Of a stretch of DNA of 64,000 nucleotides, positions 34,404-44,469 are shown piece by piece. The notes below the pieces were generated by a model. The model did not search any database, was not told the DNA's origin, and saw only the letters and a program-made list of their open reading frames with translations. Position 1 is the first letter of the stretch, and every line of letters starts with the position of its first letter. The stretch spans positions 33,243,969 to 33,307,968 of the forward strand of contig CM064424.1 of assembly GCA_032690845.1 (NCBI GenBank), read 5' to 3'. This DNA comes from Eleusine coracana subsp. coracana. Its lineage: Eukaryota; Streptophyta; Magnoliopsida; Poales; Poaceae. The position numbers and the translations under genes were made by a program.

Positions 34404-34741
34404 GATTTTTTTTGAATTTTTTGACGAGGGCACGCAGGGTGGAGCCTAGTGTGGTTCACCTCAACTTTGAGTCAAGAATCTGCTGTAAAAATTTCAGCCC
34501 AATCGGAGCAACGAGCGAAAAGTTATGCCTGTTTTACCGAAGGTATGTCAAGATAGGGTGTGAGGGGTGCGGGGGGGGGGGGGGAACCAAATCGGGTAGG
34601 GTTTTATTGTTGGTAACAGATTGTGGGTGTGGTGGGTGGGTGAAACGATGGTGAATCCAATGGAAAACACGATGGTGATGGTGGTGTGCAGCGGAGATCA
34701 AAACACAAACCGAATCGAAACAGAAATTCAAACTAGCAACT
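34404..34741 (-). other. CRM-type 5' leader piece
   Basis: Non-coding, with a G14 run at 34571-34584 and GT-rich stretches. Its first 30 bases match the last bases of the leader at 16,86x-16,890 and then run on, giving the uninterrupted leader sequence at the duplication breakpoint. Confidence 0.65.
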
Positions 34742-35097
34742 TGATGTAGATATGGCCCGATCTTCCGAGAGGTAAGGGGATAAACTCAAATTTGGGGAAC
34801 TTGGCGTCGACGACCCGGCTTGAATCAGACAAGATTCAACCCCGCAACCGTTACACCAAGTACAACTTGATTGTTCCTGCAAGCGAAATCGAGAACACAA
34901 GCAAGAGAGGACAAACACGCAATCTGAAATTGCAAATATGGATGAAGCGAATCACAAGAATAGGTTCAAGCTCTGAACACAAAAGGACTCATCGCCACAG
35001 TGGTGTAGAACAAGAACAGGGGCTCTAGATTACTGTAAAATGACTTGTCGCCACAGTTACAATAATTCGATCAAGTTTCTCTCTGGAAAACTGAACT
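34742..35097 (-). mobile_element. Partial CRM-type LTR (terminal 356 bp)
   Basis: Starts TGATGTAG and matches the LTR up to ...aaaactgaact, then switches to leader sequence. Only the 3' half (minus strand) of the LTR is present, lying inside the leader. Consistent with template switching during reverse transcription, or with a later deletion. Confidence 0.8.
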
Positions 35098-35284
35098 CGA
35101 CTAGGACACAAACTCAACACTACGGACTCTGAAATTAAATTATGCAAAGGCTAAACAGTGTCTGGGATGGTGGGGAAATTTTTTTTTGTAGGCTTTTTCG
35201 TGGACAAAAGGTGATGAACACAAACGAATCTAAAGGGAAGAACACGATAATACGTCACGGGAAACCTGGAAATCTGATACCACT
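35098..35284 (-). other. CRM-type leader next to the 5' LTR, with primer-binding site
   Basis: 187 bp of non-coding leader. At 35,273-35,282 the minus strand reads TGGTATCAGA, two bases from the LTR: the core of the initiator-Met tRNA primer-binding site. Confidence 0.75.
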
Positions 35285-36046
35285 TGATGTAGATATGGCC
35301 CGATCTTCCGAGAGGTAAGGGGATAAACTCGAATTTGGGGAACTCGGCGTTGACGACCCAGCTTGAATCAGACAAGATTTAACCCCGCAACTATTACACC
35401 AAGTACAACTTGATTGTTCCTGCAAGCGAAATCGAGAACACAAGCAAGAGAGGATAAACACGCAATCTGAAATTGCAAATATGGATGAAGCGAATCACAA
35501 GAAAAGGTTCAAGCTCTGAACACAAAAGGACTAATCGCCACAGTGGTGTAGAACAAGAACAGGGGCCCTGGATTACTGTAAAAGGACTTGTCGCCACAGT
35601 TACAATAATTCGATCAAGTTTCTCTCTAGAAAATTGAACTAAACAAAACCCGAAACTAAAAGACGGCGGCTACTGAGTTTATGTAGGAAACAAATACGTC
35701 CTAGGGTTGGGGGCGACTAGGGGGGCGCCCACAACATGGGCTTAAGGCCCGACACGATACATGGCCAAGTTGGCCCAAAATAGGTGGCATAGCACCTTGT
35801 CATGGTCACATATTATGACTCACGATCCTTCTGGAGCTAGGACCAGAACCAAAACGGCGGCGTCATCGTCCTCTTTCCAACGCATCAAAGAACGCCTCGT
35901 TTGGACGTCGGATGTGGGAGATATCATCAAAACCGTGAAGGGGTGTCGGCTGAATCTGAGACGAACGCAGCGACCGAGTTGGTGACGACTTGTAACTTGG
36001 GGAAGGCCATGATATACGCGTATCCAGCATGGTGATGTTCTCATCA
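35285..36046 (-). mobile_element. CRM-type 5' LTR of array
   Basis: 762 bp, full length, beside the primer-binding site and followed by CAGTG (36,047-36,051), the right target duplication. This is the genuine 5' end of the minus-strand element. Confidence 0.88.
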
Positions 36047-36300
36047 CAGTGCGCGGTGCGGCAAGGAGCAGTGTGGGCGCGCGGTGGCGAGGATCAGTGT
36101 GGGCAAGCGGCAGCATGACTGTGCAGCGGCGAGCTATGGCTACTAACGACGGTGCGGTAGCAAGCTGGAGCCGGGGCGAGGCGACACGGCGGCCGGCTGT
36201 GGTGAGAGGCGGAGGTGGGAGGTCGGCTGCGTTGGCAAGGAGACGGCAAGTTCGTGTTCTTGGCTCTGGTCGGGAAGAATGAAGATAAGACCAAAATTGG
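36047..36300. other. Right flank of array, GC-rich, unassigned
   Basis: Continuation of the pre-insertion locus seen at 11,300-11,403; both flanks are GC-rich with GGCGGC-like stretches. No gene recognised; open frames here follow base composition. Confidence 0.4.
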
Positions 36301-36780
36301 TCTGACCCTTTTGACCTAGGTCAAACTGAGATTGACGGTTGAGATTCAAGGAAGGGTCGATCAACGGCTCAGATCTGAGAATGCATCACGCGATCGACCA
36401 AACTAACCAGACGGTCCGATCTCTACACCGGACTGTCCGATCAGGTTGGGGTCTGCAGGCCTTGTGCAGACTAGATGGTACAGTCTCTAGGACCGTTCTG
36501 TCCGGTCTCTATGACCAGACTCCCCCTGGCACTGTGTATAGTGCCACTGACCAGACTGTACGGTCATATGACCGGACCGTACGGTCACTTCCAGAATATG
36601 GCTGAATCAAGGAATTTCTCTATTTTCCAAGTGTCCTCGCCAATCACTCAATTAAATGCTGCACTTGGAAATATAGAGGGAACTCTCAAACACTCATTTT
36701 CAAATAGTGGAACTCTATGGCCTTATATTTTTTGCAAATGCCAAATGAAAGATCGAGCAAATAAGAACCAAGACAATTAA
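36301..36780 (-). mobile_element. Probable copia (SIRE/Maximus-type) 3' LTR remnant
   Basis: Contains repeated short motifs of the ccggac/gtccg type (for example caccggactgtccg and accggaccgtacgg), common in grass Opie/Ji-like LTRs. Its position left of a minus-strand copia gag and polypurine tracts fits a 3' LTR. The terminus TGTAAGG seen at 39,470 is not found here, so the LTR is incomplete. Tentative. Confidence 0.4.
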
Positions 36781-37430
36781 GAACCAAATGGGTATGTATG
36801 AGCCTTAGTCCAGGAACCACGCGAGTGGATTTAGCCTCGGAGTTCATAAGAGCTTGCTCAATGGGCATGAAGCACAATTCTTTCCTTTGGTCACACTTTT
36901 GGAGATGTAATCTCATATAGAACATGAGGCACAAATATCTCCAAGTGGGACAAGCCTCCTTTGTGTTTCCTATATGATGCATGCAATAAGCATTTTACAT
37001 ATGTAATAAAAGTAAACATGCCATATGAATGCAAGCAATGTTAAGGAACAAGACACAAAGGAAACCTAACAATATCAAGTTTAATCCCCTCCCAAGCTTA
37101 CTCACTATAAGCCTTTTCCTTGCCTTGAGAGAAGTCAAACCACCATCACAAGCACTCCCCCTTGCTTATAGCTATCTTGGATGGGTTAGACATTGACTAA
37201 TTTTTATGTGTTTTTCTTTTAGTTATTTACACATGCATGGATGCAAAGCATACTAGTCACAAAGGAGTCCTAATTACCATGTAATGCAAGAGAAAGAAAA
37301 AACACACTACAACTATCATGAACAAACATGGTTACCTCCCTCATGAGTAGATAGGTCGTTGAGGTCCATGTCACTTGTGGTGGACTTTGCATGATCTTCA
37401 CGAAAGCTCTCAGTCCACCACCACCACAAC
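36781..37430 (-). other. Copia 3' untranslated region with PPT-like tracts
   Basis: No coding sequence recognised. The minus strand has two purine tracts, aagcaagggggagtg (near 37,158-37,172) and aagcttgggaggggat (near 37,085-37,100), typical of the 3' end of SIRE/Maximus elements. Protease, RT and integrase, which should lie between here and gag, are missing. Confidence 0.5.
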
Positions 37431-38311
37431 TAGATCTTGTTCTTGGGCACCCACTTGTATGTAGCCGATCTATCAAGATCAACAATGCACTTAGGCACCC
37501 ATATGTTCTTGACCTTCCTCTTCTTGTTTGTTGGTTTTAAGGTCTTAGCTTTCATCTTGCCATCCTTGTTGCTAAAAAGGATGAAATGTGTGTTCTCATG
37601 GAACAAGTTAGCATTACGTAAAACAATGGAACTTCTCACCATGGGATAATCCTTGGTGGCGTGGCCATCCTTGCAACACCTCTCGCAATAGTAGTCATCG
37701 GTGAGAAGGGGCTTGATCTATGTGGGGATGGAATAACTCATCCCTATGATGTTGATGGCGGCGGGATATGAGCCAAGTCCCCGGTAGGAGACATTGTTCA
37801 CAAGGTTTCTCCCAAGAATCTCCTTGTGGATGGCTCTACTACGTGTGAGCCTCTCAAAGCCGTCCATCACCATCTTCCTCTCTTCCTTGAGCTTATGATA
37901 GTCCTCCAAAACAAATGGCTCAAGAGAAGAAACCTCAACCGAGGTGGTTAGTTCATCACACATAGTAGAAGCATCACTCTTTGATGAACTAGAGGAGGGA
38001 GAGGCAAGGTTCTCGATATTGATGGCCTCATAAGTGATCTTGAGGGCCTTGTACTTCTCATGAAGCTCTACATGATCACCCTTGAGTTTGTCATAACTCT
38101 TGTTTAGGGCCTCATGAGATGTGACAAGGTCCTTGAGCTTACTCTCAAGCTCACCAACACGATCCTTAGCCAACTTACACTCTTTTCTTACCACCTCCCT
38201 CATGTCGTGGGCTTGCTCAAGCATACTCCACAACTCGGCACACGTGTGCTCCTCATCATCGCTATCATCGTTGATCTCATCCTCACTCTCTCCAAGTTGG
38301 CTCGTGGCCAT
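37430..38311 (-). pseudogene. Copia gag C-terminal extension (Lys/Glu-rich, coiled-coil), broken
   Basis: Two minus-strand frames. 37,718-38,311 is rich in Lys and Glu with heptad-like spacing (coiled coil likely), a Ser run and a Thr/Ser segment. 37,430-37,642 has the recognisable VKNIWVPK motif found just before protease in SIRE/Maximus-type polyproteins. The frames are out of register. No protease active site follows. Confidence 0.65.
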
Positions 38312-38364
38312 GAGGCACGTGGGAGGTGGAGGAAGAGCTCATGGATGTGTGGTCTTGATCATGG

Positions 38365-39416
38365 CTAGACCTGCCACTTCGTCATCACTTGAGGAAGAGG
38401 ACTCATCACTTGAGTCATCGCTTGTCTACTCTCCAACAAGTGCCTTGCAGAGAACTTCTTCTTATAGTCTTGAGATTTCCCTTTGCCTTTGCTCTTGTCC
38501 TGGTTGAAGTATCTCTTCTTCTTGTGCTTGGCCTTGGGGTCTTCTTCTTCTTCTTCACTTGAATCTTGTGACTTAAATGCTTCTTTCTTGGGCTTTGGGG
38601 CACTCTCGGACAAAGTGATTCTTTGAGCCACAATTGAAGCACTTGCCCCTTGACTCGGAAGCAAACTTATTCTTGAAGTTGAAGAATCTTCCTCATGAGA
38701 AGAGCCAAGTCCTCAGTCAAGTCACCCTCATCATCATCCTCAATGATCACCTTCTTCTTGTTCCTCTTGCTCTTGCTAGATTCTTGCTTGTCAGCTGGTA
38801 GAGCAAGATTAGATGGTTGGGGATCATCCAACCCCAATTGGTAGCTCTCGAAGACGGTGATCTTGCCAAGTACATCCTTCATGGTCATGGTCTTGAGGTC
38901 ACCTTGCAAGATGAAGGTGATGATGGACTCATACTTGGGGTCTTTGAATAGCCTCAAGAATCTTGTTATCACCTCAATCGACTTCATCTTGAAATCATCC
39001 CCAAGTGCATTGATCTCCTCCACTAGTACATGAAAACAAGAATGAACAGTATTAGCTCTCTCATGTAGCAATCTAGTGAAGTTATCATACTTGTTCTTCA
39101 GAACATAGTATCTTTCCTCTTTGACATCACTGGTGCCATCATAGAGCCCCTGAATCTCAGTCCAGATACCATGTGCTGAGGAACTAGCATCCAACTGAGC
39201 AAAAACATCCTTAGAGATGCAAGCAAATAAAGCTTTCTTGGCCTTAGCATTACACTTAATGTAGTCAGGCTCAAGTAGGTTTACATCCGCATCGGACTCG
39301 TGAGTGATTGACCATATCTCTGGATCAAGGGATTGAAGGTAGGCTTGTATGCGAGCCTTCCAAAAAGCATAGTCCTCACCATTGAATATGGGAACATTCC
39401 CCACCTGTCCCGGCAT
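38365..39416 (-). pseudogene. Ty1/copia gag (UBN2-type) with zinc knuckle, frameshifted
   Basis: Start ATG at 39,414-39,416 (MPGQVGNVPIFNGEDYAFWK), the usual N-terminus of this gag family, 39 bases from the primer site. The 249-codon frame covers the UBN2-type gag core (cues IWTEIQGLYDGT, NKYDNFTRLLHE) and ends at 38,667. A frameshift then separates it from a CCHC knuckle (CFNCGSKNHFVREC, near 38,600-38,641) and a basic Lys-rich tail. The protein would package element RNA. It belongs to the SIRE/Maximus lineage by sequence and layout, and is non-functional. Confidence 0.82.
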
Positions 39417-39455
39417 CCTTACTCAAGGCAGTGAAGCCTCAAAGATGAGCACTTG

Positions 39456-39467
39456 GCTCTGATACCA
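39456..39467 (-). other. Primer-binding site of copia element (initiator-Met tRNA)
   Basis: Minus strand TGGTATCAGAGC, two bases from the LTR end (TGTAAGG in plus orientation at 39,470). Exact core match to the initiator-Met primer site. Confidence 0.9.
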
Positions 39468-39469
39468 CT

Positions 39470-39643
39470 TGTAAGGACCAAAGGCGTACCGAGAGGGGGG
39501 GTGAATCAGTAAGCCGCTCATGAATCCAATTACTTCAAATTCCACTACTTGAGTCTACCAAAACAAGTAACCTAAGCAATTCTAGTAGGCCAAGACCCTA
39601 CACATGCTAGTGTTCATGATATGATAAAGAGCGGAAGCCAAAC
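39470..39643 (-). mobile_element. Copia 5' LTR, 3' end only
   Basis: 174 bp from TGTAAGGACCAAAGG, cut at 39,644 where a Tekay LTR begins. The rest of the LTR is not found on the other side of the nest. Confidence 0.7.
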
Positions 39644-41111
39644 TGTCAAGAACCGACCACGTCTCACCCATTTTTATCGAGCGAGCCGGCTGTCCATAAA
39701 TGGTACGCCATGCCGAGAGCTCAACAAAAATAGATACGACTCCGGTAGTCCGCCAATGTGCTTCCAAGTATTTCCTAGGAACATAGCACATCGGTATAAC
39801 AACATCACAATCATCACATAGATAACAGTAACACAAATGTTCAAGTTTACAACATTAACATTTAAATTACAAGACCAAATTCAGATTACAAGTATTCTGA
39901 AATTGCAGCAAAAGGAAGCTGACACAGCAGCCAATAAAAACCAAAACAAAGTCTAAACAAACCCATATTACTTGTCCAAATTTTAGTTCAGTTCATGGCA
40001 AATAATATGACAAGTATGCAGCGGAAAATAAACCAAAACAACAGCAGCAGCAATATTGATAGTGCTCAGCCCACGAACACCATCAATCGTCTCAAACGGG
40101 ACAGCAACTACTCCCCGGTAGCGGGAAAGAAGTAACCAAAAGTCATTTTATTCTAACCTACAAAAACTTAAACGTAGCAACCGTGAGTACAAAGATACTC
40201 AACAAGACTTATCCTGGGCTAATCCTGACCTCAAAGGATTATGCATTTGGTTATAGCAAGGAAACATAGTGTATATCGGGTATTCAAATTTTAATTGCAG
40301 CAACGTGGTAAGTCTGAAATTTAGTGCAGCTGAAGCATAAAGTTAAGATGTACATGGGCAAGACACATAAGTAAATAATATTACAGCCCCAAAGTTGTAA
40401 CAATATGAGAACCAAAGTAATCATCTCATACAACAGTCGACCATACCATCATTATCATTTAGTTCAAGTTGTTACTACGATGAAGCTCAACAAACACGAA
40501 GCATGATCATGACCGAGATCATGGCAATTCGAATTGATTATACACCCTGTAGGGGAGTCCAATGTACCCACATGACTAGAGGACCATGTGGCTTATGCGA
40601 CCCGCTAAAGCCACACAAGGGGGTACTCATGTCAACCTTTTTCACACCCATTCATGAAACACTGGAAAACCCTCATCACAGGGGTACTATGGACCTTCTC
40701 TGGAGGTATCTAGCATAGATACTCATGCATGTGAATCAAGTAATGAAGTCATAACCCAACAGCTGGTATGAAGTGAGATAATCGGCGTGTCTTACCATTA
40801 TATTCGACATGTGGTTAGAACGGAAAGTGCTTAGGAAAACGAGAACAATGGGATCCTAACTGATCAAGTGGGGCTACATCCTGATCCCCTCTTAGTCTAT
40901 AGATTAATTAACATCAATTTACCAATCTGCAAGTAACCAAGATTTCCTATCTTGCGAACCGGTGGTGACCTTGCCACCGATTCGACTTTTACCGGTCTAT
41001 TGCAAGGCTAAGCTTGACACACCATAAAATAAAAAAACCAACCCATCCTTGTCCATAGACACACTACAGCAAGGAAAAAGGGTAGACACCAAGGACACAA
41101 GTAATACATAA
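39644..41111 (-). mobile_element. Tekay/Del LTR, family B, 3' part of the 3' LTR
   Basis: Begins TGTCAAGAACCG (plus orientation), the inverse of the LTR end, and matches 60,972-62,407 closely. It is cut at 41,111 by the family-A LTR and resumes at 56,717 (the 5' part of the same LTR, in reverse order). Contains the Tekay-like motif agtcttgttgagta on the minus strand. Confidence 0.78.
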
Positions 41112-44005
41112 TGTGACACCCCAGGTGTCTCACTTTAATTTAACAAACATGAAGAGCACAAATCATGAAAATATACCATGAAATGATAGAACCTAACTAT
41201 TGAATTATTTCCAAGTAATTAAAAACCCTACAGAACAAATTGTGACCAAATACAAATTTTATTATAAAACATATGCCAAATAAATTCATAATCATGTTAG
41301 TAATAATAAAATAGAATTTAATGAATTTAATGAGCATTTTACCACATTTAGAAATACCCCAAATAATTAATTGAAACCTAAGAACCTTTCAAATTTGAAA
41401 TTAAATTCAAAAATCTCCAGAAAAATTCTGACCAACTGGGTCCAACCAGAGCACCACAAATATCTCCAAGGACCTATGTGCAAAATCCCAAATCAATTGG
41501 AGGTCCCTAGCTATTTTAATTGGAAGTACCATTGACCAAGGACCTTTTTGCAAGAGATCAAAAAGTTTAGGGGGCGCAGTGCAAAATCTTTTTTCCTCTC
41601 CCTCCACTGGCGCAGAGCTCCCCGGTGCAGCGGCCCTCCTCCGGTGCGCACACCATCGCCTGCACCGTCCCCGCCTCGGGACTCCTCACGCGCACTGTGC
41701 CACTGACCCCCCTACAGCTGTCCCATCCCCTCTCCCTCGGCCGCGAGCTCGCCCAACGGTCTCATCCCCCTCCCTGCACGCCATCGCAATGGCTGACCGG
41801 TCGGACTTCAATTCTCGCTGTTTCTCCCACTCCCGTCCCCCCACATACTCCTCTTCCCTCTACGCAACTCAAAGCACCCCCAGGAGCAAACTCTCTCTCA
41901 TTTCTCCAATTCCCTCTGCCCTCTCCCTCTCCCGCTCGTTTTCTCCTTGCACCCCGCCATTACCAAGTGCAAGCTTGAGCTTGAGCTCCCCTGCTCCCCT
42001 GCTTCCTGACCCCAGCCGAGAGCCCCGCGCACCCGTCCGCTTCCCCTCTAGTTCCCAGGCCAGTCACGCGGCAACTCCCTCCGCGTGCTTAATCAATTTG
42101 AAGGAAAACCAAGGCAAACCTCGACGGTGAGCTCCTCCGTCGTCGGCTGGAATTTGGTACTCTCGGTGAGTCTCATCGCCTATCCTTGTTCTCACACACG
42201 CGCAAACCACCTACGTGCCTCCCTAAACCCCTTTTCCTCTGTTTCCTCCACTCCAGCTATTAGCATTCGATTTTTCCCCTGACTCTACTCCAGCGCCGGC
42301 ACAGATCAAGCCACCTCCACGATGAGCTCCCACCTCCGGCCCTCCTCGTCGAACTCTAGCTCAATGCTGCTCTTCTCCGCCCCCTCGTGAAGCTCTGAGC
42401 GAAGTCGGAGTCCAAGTTTGTGCCCCGTCGAAGGAACGCGACGCTGCAGAAGACCTCCGCTCCGCCGCCTCTCATCGCCGACCACCTCCCGGTGAGCCTC
42501 TGTCCTCGCGAACCCCACCCAGCCCTTCGCCTTGTCGTACGCATCATGTGTGTGGTCCCACGGTGAGGTTTCATCACGTGTTCACGCCGACGGTGAGCTT
42601 TGACCGCTCGCCGGTGAAGTCTCTGACGCTGCTGACCCGTGCCTACTGGCATCCTACATGGCACCTACGTGTAGCTGATGTGGCGCACATGTGGCCCATC
42701 CTAAAACCAGAAAATGGTCAGGAAATTACTAGAAAATGCTAAAAACTTTGAAAACTTATAGTAAATCAAATTCAAAACCATTTTTGCTCAAACAAATTTT
42801 GTTAGATTGACACTGAGGTACTCATTTAGTAAAATGTCAAATCAATGTCTCTGTTCATAAAATTTTATTGATTCATTTAATTGTCCAAACACCAATTAAT
42901 TCACTAGAAATTCTAGGAGTGGAATTAAATCCTGATTTTTGGCATGCTAAGTAAACACATGAACATCTACCACCCTAAATTTTGGTTGGTAAAAATATGA
43001 ATTATTTTAGGCTCTGGAATATATTTAGGGTGTTGGCTTAAATTAATTCTAGTAATTATTCTGTAAATTATCTGCCTATGCCACTTGGCCTAAAAATCAC
43101 TGATATAAGTCTCTGTACACAGTAAATCACACATGTCCGGAAACATAAATTTACTTAAGTAATTAATTTAATTTCTCATATCACTCTTTTACTTTGTTTA
43201 AATACATAAAAGAATACATATACCTAAACTCTTAATTAACAACCAAACTTCTCTGAAGCATATGGCTACGAGAACATAATAATAATTTTAATTGACATTA
43301 AAACACAAGGTGCTTGCATGTATCATATCATTGCAATCAACGGTATTATGATAATGTCGTTAATACAATTCTATCATATAGGCAACGACAACCAGGAGCA
43401 AGAAGAGGATTTTCAGAAGGACGTTGACCCTCAAGAGCAGGAAGTAGAAGTTGCTAACACTAGTGTTGATCTAGGCAAGCCCCGGTTTATATTAGCCTCT
43501 TTACAAATTTTGCTAGTTTACAATAATACTAGTGTCTATACTTATTGTTGCATTAGGTCATAGGAGTTGATTGAAACCAACCTTGCATGACACCCAAATG
43601 GCCTATGCTATTGTCTTAGAACTTGGTAGAATCGGTACTGTTATGCTATGCTTAGTAAGTGCTAGTCTCGTTAATAAGGTACTATTATTACTAAGGAATG
43701 AACTTGACCACTGGAACAGGAACTAATAAAAGAAGTTTATTTGATGTGATGACCGGGCAAGGATAATGCATGTGTAGGTTTGCAGCAACACATGGTTGTT
43801 GACTGTGGTAGCCCTGCCTTGTCGAACCTAGGACCCGTCCGTGGTCGGCCCCTTGATCAAGTGTTGAACAGTTCCGAATGCATGCTAGCTTATGGGCACT
43901 AGTAAACCGATGTAGCATTAAAGATCACTTGCATTAAGGATGGTTAAGGTGCGTTGGTCATTGACCCTCCGGCTGCTGGAGTGGGCGGTTCAGACCACAA
44001 TGTAC
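41112..44005 (+). mobile_element. Tekay/Del-type LTR, family A, left part (copy 3)
   Basis: Starts TGTGACACCCCAGG and is collinear with 4705 to about 7768, with moderate divergence, so it is an older insertion than copies 1 and 2. Includes the GC-rich zone (41.6-42.7 kb) with splice-donor-like ggtgagc sites, and exon X. Interrupted at 44,005 by the Tat element. Confidence 0.75.
43382..43474 (+). CDS. Putative LTR-embedded exon X (diverged copy 3)
   Basis: 93 nt, open, phase 1/1, as in 7152-7244 but clearly diverged: several Asp/Glu exchanges and Thr/Val changes, no stop and no indel. Acceptor-like catatag and GC-type donor (TAG/GCAAGC) are kept. Confidence 0.4.
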
Positions 44006-44419
44006 TGTGGGATATATGTACCCGGATACCTAACCACTCGGCCATGGCCGAGTGGGCCAGGGGTTTAGTTTTAGATATATTCGACTTAGAAATATTTATG
44101 TAGATATTTGTTTGAGTAAGCCGCAAGTTAGGTTTACAGATATGTTAGTTAGATAGAATCTATTGTAACCGACTCGGATGTTACCTTGTAAACCCCTGCC
44201 CTTTGGATATATAAGGAGGGCAGGGGGCCGTCGTCGAGAGGCAGATCATATTGGAACCCTAATTCTAGTGTGAACCTTAGCAATACGATAACACCAAACA
44301 GGACGTAGGGTTGTTATCCTCTGGGAGGCCCGAACCTGTATAAACTCCACGTCCTGTGTCCATCGATCTTACTTACTCATACGCATACCTGAATCTACTA
44401 TCGAGAATATCTCTCGACA
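44006..44419 (+). mobile_element. Tat-lineage element, 5' LTR
   Basis: 414 bp, TGTGGGATATATG...CTCTCGACA, differing from the 3' LTR at 55,818-56,225 by a modest number of substitutions and small indels. TATA box atatataa at 44,207-44,214. Length and sequence style fit RIRE2-like Tat elements of grasses. Confidence 0.88.
44207..44214 (+). promoter_or_regulatory. TATA box of the Tat LTR
   Basis: ggatatataaggaggg about 200 bp into the LTR, repeated in the 3' LTR near 56,012-56,019. Likely core promoter. Confidence 0.65.
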
Positions 44420-44420
44420 G

Positions 44421-44440
44421 TTGGCGCACCAGGTAGGGGG
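44421..44440 (+). other. Primer-binding site region of Tat element
   Basis: TTGGCGCACCAGGTAGGGGG one base after the LTR. It starts with TGG, the complement of tRNA CCA-3', as usual. I do not assign the tRNA. Confidence 0.65.
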
Positions 44441-44469
44441 CTGCGTTGAGCATAGCATCGTCAAAATCG

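Larger units (their letters stand above)
28409..36046 (-). mobile_element. CRM-type non-autonomous element expanded into a multi-LTR array
   Basis: Layout left to right: LTR, gag-PR, LTR, gag-PR, LTR, gag-PR (truncated), leader piece, partial LTR, leader piece with primer site, LTR. The outermost LTRs are flanked by the same CAGTG, so a single insertion gave rise to all of it. The polypurine tract lies at the left LTR and the primer-binding site at the right LTR, giving minus orientation. Confidence 0.88.

Noticed and set aside
36047..36364. Possible host gene exon in the GC-rich flank
   Set aside because: Open frames on both strands, no start context, splice pattern or domain that I can recognise.
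39456..39467. tRNA-like sequence
   Set aside because: Only the short primer-binding complement of initiator-Met tRNA; no cloverleaf around it. Same at 35,273 and 60,957.
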